9,339 bases of DNA from CBDCWA01 sp046048295. Its GTDB lineage: Bacteria; Pseudomonadota; Alphaproteobacteria; Rhizobiales; Hyphomicrobiaceae. Both the position numbers and the translations under genes were made by a program. Each line of letters opens with the position of its first letter. Position 1 is the stretch's first letter. The notes beneath the pieces are model-generated. The model did not search any database, was not told the origin of the DNA, and worked only from the letters and a program-made list of their open reading frames with translations. Below are positions 6,296 to 9,339 of the stretch, one piece after another. The stretch spans positions 1 through 9,339 of the forward strand of contig JBJOGJ010000156.1 in assembly GCA_046048295.1 (NCBI GenBank), written 5' to 3'.

Positions 6296-6727
6296 ATGTC
6301 CCCGGCAAAGCCGATTTCCCTGTCGCGTATTCTCCTCGCCGCCGTCCTCCTTCCCATGGTGTGGACCGCCACCCTGCCAGCCCCGCCCGCCGCCGCCCTA
6401 GAAGGCGCGCCTGAGGCTACTGCCAACGGACGACCATCGCCCAATCCCGGCCTCGACCTTCGCGCCACACTCGGCGGCAAGGACCAACTCGCAGCACTGC
6501 GTACCATCCACCGCGTTCTCACCGAGGTCGAAGACGGGGCCACCTACGTCTGGCGGCGGCGCCACGGCCGCCTCGGCGGCATGTTCAAATCAACGCTGAC
6601 CCTGCGGGACGCCAAAGGACGCACCTGCCGCCACCTCGTCATGCGGCTCTATTCCGGCGCCTACTCCCGCCGTGTCGAAGGCATTGCCTGCCGGGCATCC
6701 GACGGCAGCTGGCAGCTCGAAGGTTAA
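6296..6727 (+). CDS. Exported 17 kDa surface-antigen-like protein (RT0821/Lpp0805 type)
   Basis: This is a small secreted protein of 143 aa. Residues 1 to about 34 form a signal peptide or anchor, with the hydrophobic stretch ILLAAVLLPMVWTATLPAPP and small residues (AAA) before LEG. The h-region is Pro-rich, and no lipobox Cys is present, so it is probably not a lipoprotein. Residues about 80-143 match the C-terminal domain of Rickettsia 17 kDa-like surface antigens: a Gly-rich strand, then GRTC (108-111), a beta hairpin, and GIACRASDGSWQ (129-140). The two cysteines, Cys111 and Cys132, stand at the usual places and could pair in the periplasm. No function is established for this domain. The ATG at 6296 lacks a strong ribosome site, but the signal peptide supports it. 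It lies divergent from pdxH and 199 bp upstream of fabI. Confidence 0.75.
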   Translation: MSPAKPISLSRILLAAVLLPMVWTATLPAPPAAALEGAPEATANGRPSPNPGLDLRATLGGKDQLAALRTIHRVLTEVEDGATYVWRRRHGRLGGMFKSTLTLRDAKGRTCRHLVMRLYSGAYSRRVEGIACRASDGSWQLEG

Positions 6728-6926
6728 CCAGCCCATTTGCTCTTAACCGCAACTGTGGCAATCCTGCCGCGAGGTGCGTCCTTGACGCTATACCGGGCAC
6801 TTGGGTGACTTCCCAATCGCGGCCGAATGGCGTTTTTGGAACACGAACAACCACAGTACGAAGCTGGACCGGCACCGCCTTTGGTGTAGGATGCGGCCAA
6901 AGCAAGAGCACAAGGATCGAGAGCCG
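6728..6926 (+). other. Intergenic region upstream of fabI
   Basis: This 199-bp gap probably holds the fabI promoter. CTTGAC at 6781-6786 is a good alphaproteobacterial -35 match, but nothing 16-18 bp downstream resembles a -10. CTGGAC followed 17 bp later by TAGGAT, nearer the gene, is a weaker pair. Two TTAACC copies occur near 6725 and 6743, with spacing that does not fit a CtrA site. I found no gene, RNA or terminator here. Confidence 0.35.
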
Positions 6927-7775
6927 ATGACGACCGAGCACGGTGGCGCCAAGACCGCATCCGGTAAGCTGATGGCCGGCAAGCGCGGGCTGATCATGGG
7001 CGTTGCAAACAACCGCTCGATCGCCTGGGGCATCGCCAAGGCCGTTGCCGCTCAGGGCGGCGAAATCGCACTGACTTATCAGGGCGACGCCCTCAAGAAG
7101 CGGGTCGTACCGCTTGCCGCCGAATTGGGCAGCGATGTCGTGCTTCCCTGCGACGTCACCGACGCCGCGTCCATGGACACCGTTTTCGCCGAACTGGAAA
7201 AGCGTTGGGGCGGGCTCGACTTCCTGGTCCACGCGATCGCCTTCTCGGACAAGAACGAGCTCGACGGCCGCTATGTCGACACGACGGAGCAGAACTTCTC
7301 GCAGACGATGCTGATCTCGTGCTTCTCGCTGACGGCGCTCGCCAAGCGTGCCGAACCCCTCATGAAGGACGGCGGCTCGATCATCACGCTCACCTACTAC
7401 GGCGCCGAGAAGGTGATGCCGCACTACAACGTCATGGGCGTTGCCAAGGCGGCGCTGGAGGCCAGCGTGCGCTATCTGGCGGCCGACCTCGGCCGCAACG
7501 GCATCCGCGTCAACGCCATCTCGGCAGGCCCGATCAAGACGCTCGCCGCCGCCGGCATCGCCGACTTCCGCTACATCCTGAAGTGGAACGAGTACAACTC
7601 CGCGCTCCGGCGCAACGTCACCGCGGACGAAGTCGGCGGCTCGGCGCTCTACCTACTCTCCGACCTCGCCTGCGGCGTTACCGGTGAAATCCACCACGTC
7701 GATTGCGGCTATCACGTACAGGGCATGAAGAACGAGGAAGCCCCGGACATTTCGGTCGTGAAGAGCGAGGACTAG
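6927..7775 (+). CDS. fabI: Enoyl-[acyl-carrier-protein] reductase (NADH), FabI
   Basis: This 282-aa divergent short-chain dehydrogenase reduces trans-2-enoyl-ACP in the last step of each fatty acid elongation cycle. The cofactor loop is GVANNRSIAWGIA (25-37). The catalytic pair Tyr167-x6-Lys174 (YNVMGVAK) and the upstream Tyr157 correspond to E. coli Tyr156, Lys163 and Tyr146. AGPIKTLAAAGIADF aligns with the E. coli segment up to Phe203. E. coli Gly93, the classic triclosan-sensitivity position, aligns with Ala105 here (VHAIAF). The protein is about 12 residues longer at the N-terminus than E. coli FabI and has an alphaproteobacterial tail ending PDISVVKSED. The ATG at 6927 follows AAGGATCGAGAG. 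An ATG at 6972 would give a more E. coli-like start. The frame stays open further upstream, but that part shows no family similarity. Confidence 0.97.
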   Translation: MTTEHGGAKTASGKLMAGKRGLIMGVANNRSIAWGIAKAVAAQGGEIALTYQGDALKKRVVPLAAELGSDVVLPCDVTDAASMDTVFAELEKRWGGLDFLVHAIAFSDKNELDGRYVDTTEQNFSQTMLISCFSLTALAKRAEPLMKDGGSIITLTYYGAEKVMPHYNVMGVAKAALEASVRYLAADLGRNGIRVNAISAGPIKTLAAAGIADFRYILKWNEYNSALRRNVTADEVGGSALYLLSDLACGVTGEIHHVDCGYHVQGMKNEEAPDISVVKSED

Positions 7776-7801
7776 GCTTCGCGAGCGCGCACGCCGACAG
7801 T

Positions 7802-7819
7802 CGCTTGTCGAGGCAAGCG
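7802..7819. terminator. Short hairpin between convergent fabI and SGNH hydrolase genes
   Basis: CGCTTG (7802-7807) and CAAGCG (7814-7819) form a perfect 6-bp inverted repeat with a 6-nt loop, 26 bp after the fabI stop. Neither strand has a T-tract after the stem, so it is at best a weak terminator. Its place between two converging genes is the main reason to note it. The rest of the 145-bp gap (7776-7920) shows no gene. Confidence 0.3.
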
Positions 7820-7920
7820 GGCGGAAAACCGGGCGCCGTCATGCCACCGACCGTTCGCCCGCTGATCTGCGTAATTCACGCGCATGGATTGCCTTGCTTG
7901 CTCGGCTTTCAATTCGCGCA

Positions 7921-8442
7921 TCACCTTCCAAGCGCGGCGCGGACCTGTGGCACGAGACGGGCGGCGAGGGCGCGGTAGCCGGGCGGCAGGAAGTGCTGGC
8001 CGTCAGGGCGCGGATGGGTCTGCGCGACACTTCGGATCAGGCTGTTCGGCAGCATAACGACGCGGATGCCGCGCTTGGCAAGCCTCTGCCGGATCTCCTT
8101 GACGTTGGCGCTCTGCTGATCGGCCGACACACCGCGACGCCGGTCGTTGCCGCCAGGCTGCAGGATGACGACGCGCGTCCCCTTCGGCACGGCGGACGCG
8201 AGCCGCGCCAGCATCTGTCCTGTCGTATTGCCGTTGATGCCGGCGTTGCGGACACTGACGTTTACACCCTGCGCCCGAAGCAGCGACTGGAGCTGGGCCG
8301 GGTAGGCCTGGGAGAACGCCACACCCTTGCCCCTGGTGTTGCTGGCGCCGAGCGCAACGACTTGCGCAACCGCCTGGCTCACCCCGAAGGCGAGCAGAAC
8401 CAGGCACGAAGCGATCACTTTGAAATACCAATGCGCAATCAT
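7921..8442 (-). CDS. Exported SGNH/GDSL-type hydrolase, TesA-like
   Basis: This 173-aa predicted periplasmic serine hydrolase of the SGNH superfamily (esterase, lysophospholipase or thioesterase) is somewhat shorter than E. coli TesA. A signal peptide covers residues 1-26 (hydrophobic core VIASCLVLLAFGVSQAVA, cleavage after AVA). Block I is ALGASNTRG with the nucleophile Ser34, where the usual GDS reads GAS. Block II is NAGINGNTTGQ, with Gly71 as the oxyanion-hole Gly. Block III is GGND with Asn99. Block V is DGQH with Asp147 and His150. The catalytic set is therefore complete apart from the Asp-to-Ala change beside the nucleophile. The ATG at 8442 has GGAGAGGGAA just upstream. It converges on fabI and is divergent from the ketopantoate reductase-family gene. 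The substrate is unknown. Confidence 0.87.
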   Translation of the reverse strand: MIAHWYFKVIASCLVLLAFGVSQAVAQVVALGASNTRGKGVAFSQAYPAQLQSLLRAQGVNVSVRNAGINGNTTGQMLARLASAVPKGTRVVILQPGGNDRRRGVSADQQSANVKEIRQRLAKRGIRVVMLPNSLIRSVAQTHPRPDGQHFLPPGYRALAARLVPQVRAALGR

Positions 8443-8534
8443 GGCTTCCCTCTCCGGACAACGCAGCTAGGATGCAAAAATGGCTAGCACCGAACTCTCC
8501 GTACGGCGACAAAAATAACGGGAGGCAGCGCCTC

Positions 8535-9339
8535 ATGAAAGTCTGCATTTTCGGGGCCGGTGTGATCGGCGGCATCCTCGGCTCGGCGATCGCGAGGGCG
8601 GGGCACGAGGTGGCACTCATCGCGCGAGGGCCCCACCTCGAAGCGATCAAGTCCAGGGGGCTCGTCCTCAACACACCGAACGAGCGCTACACGACGAAGC
8701 ATGTCGCCTCGGATGATCCAGCCGACTTCGGCACCCAGGATCTCGTGATCGTCGCGACCAAGACGCCCGCTCTGCCGCAGGTCGCCCGCACGATCGCGCC
8801 GCTGGTCGGCACCGACACGCTCGTTGCCTTCGCGGTAAACGGCACGTTCTGGTTCTACGGCGACGGCTTCACCCTACCGGACGGGCGGCCACCCGACACG
8901 ATGCGGCTCGATCCCGACGGCGCGCTTCACGCAGTAGTCGGGGCAGAACGTGCGGTCGGCATCGTGTGCAAGGCGAGCGGCGACATCAAGACCCCAGGCA
9001 CCATCGAGATGACGCGGCCGCGGGGCAGTTTTACGGCGGGACCGGCGCTGGCCAAGAACTTCGAACGCGTGCGCGACATGTTCGATGAACTGGCTCCACC
9101 GATGCTCGACATAGAGGTCGTGCAGGACATCCGTACGCCGATGTGGGCGAAGCACGTCGCAGCGGTCGGCAACATGGCGGTCGGCGCACTGACAGGGGCA
9201 TCGACGATGGAACTGCAGGCGGTCGATGCGCTGCAGGCGTTACGGCTGACGTTGATGGCCGAAGCGGACGCCATCGCCAAGGCTCATGGGTTTGCCGACA
9301 CCGGCTTCGATTACGAAAAAGAGTGGCCTATGCGCTCGA
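8535..9339 (+). CDS. Ketopantoate reductase-family (2-dehydropantoate 2-reductase-like) protein, 3' truncated
   Basis: The frame is open from the ATG at 8535 to the window end (268 codons), so the C-terminus is missing. A GGGAGG ribosome site lies 9 nt before the ATG. The N-terminal Rossmann fold has GAGVIGG (7-13), an Arg31 at the end of strand 2 consistent with NADP(H), and VATKT with Lys76. Asn102 (VNG) is the conserved family Asn. Trp204-x-Lys206 carries the probable catalytic Lys. The family reduces 2-dehydropantoate to pantoate for coenzyme A synthesis. However, the usual NPLTAL motif after the Lys is absent (here NMAVGALTGAS). In addition, the segment after Asn102 has a long insert (GTFWFYGDGFTLPDGRPPD), as in a divergent subgroup. 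I therefore do not call it panE; a different 2-oxo acid substrate is possible. Confidence 0.85.
   Translation, partial: MKVCIFGAGVIGGILGSAIARAGHEVALIARGPHLEAIKSRGLVLNTPNERYTTKHVASDDPADFGTQDLVIVATKTPALPQVARTIAPLVGTDTLVAFAVNGTFWFYGDGFTLPDGRPPDTMRLDPDGALHAVVGAERAVGIVCKASGDIKTPGTIEMTRPRGSFTAGPALAKNFERVRDMFDELAPPMLDIEVVQDIRTPMWAKHVAAVGNMAVGALTGASTMELQAVDALQALRLTLMAEADAIAKAHGFADTGFDYEKEWPMRS

Noticed and set aside
6724..6750. Two TTAACC copies as a CtrA binding site
   Set aside because: The spacing between the TTAA elements is about 15 bp, not the 7 bp of the CtrA consensus.
1..9339. CRISPR array, transposon ends, tRNA or rRNA genes, defence or toxin-antitoxin genes
   Set aside because: No regularly spaced repeats, transposase, tRNA-like folds or defence-type proteins were found on either strand.

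Overview
The window is GC-rich bacterial DNA with densely packed genes, short intergenic gaps and alphaproteobacterial protein signatures: a FabI with the VHAIAF motif and a C-terminal tail ending PDISVVKSED, a 17 kDa-type surface antigen domain next to pdxH and fabI, and a DctP-DctQ-DctM TRAP transporter. A member of the Hyphomicrobiales (Rhizobiales) is my best guess. I see no mobile element, CRISPR array, tRNA, rRNA or phage gene. It reads as ordinary chromosome.

Left part (1-2465). The C-terminal half of a 3-hydroxyisobutyrate dehydrogenase-type oxidoreductase (+) meets an Lrp/AsnC regulator (-) tail to tail, 6 bp apart, with a hairpin holding both stop codons. Upstream of the regulator lies an AT-rich nested palindrome (1042-1088). 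Its core matches the E. coli Lrp consensus at 14 of 15 positions and overlaps a sigma70-like promoter, so it is a strong candidate autoregulatory operator. Next, on the minus strand, come a four-cysteine uracil-DNA-glycosylase-family protein and, 11 bp away, an RNase Z-like metallo-beta-lactamase-fold hydrolase with a complete metal site.

Middle part (2520-6165). A tripartite TRAP transporter operon runs on the minus strand as dctP, dctQ, dctM. It has tight spacing and a stem-loop terminator candidate after dctM. pdxH (pyridoxamine 5'-phosphate oxidase) lies upstream on the same strand, separated by a 78-bp gap that contains an inverted repeat. The TRAP substrate cannot be read from the sequence.

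Right part (6296-9339). Divergent from pdxH are an exported 17 kDa surface-antigen-like protein and fabI (enoyl-ACP reductase, fatty acid elongation), both on the plus strand. A small exported SGNH/TesA-like hydrolase on the minus strand converges on fabI. Divergent from that hydrolase is a ketopantoate reductase-family gene that runs off the window.

The genes do not form one pathway. Housekeeping genes (pdxH, fabI) flank a transporter and several loosely characterised enzymes. I found no convincing new multi-gene system. The most interesting non-coding signal is the Lrp-type palindrome. The most interesting protein details are the active-site substitutions in the UDG-like, FabI and SGNH proteins.
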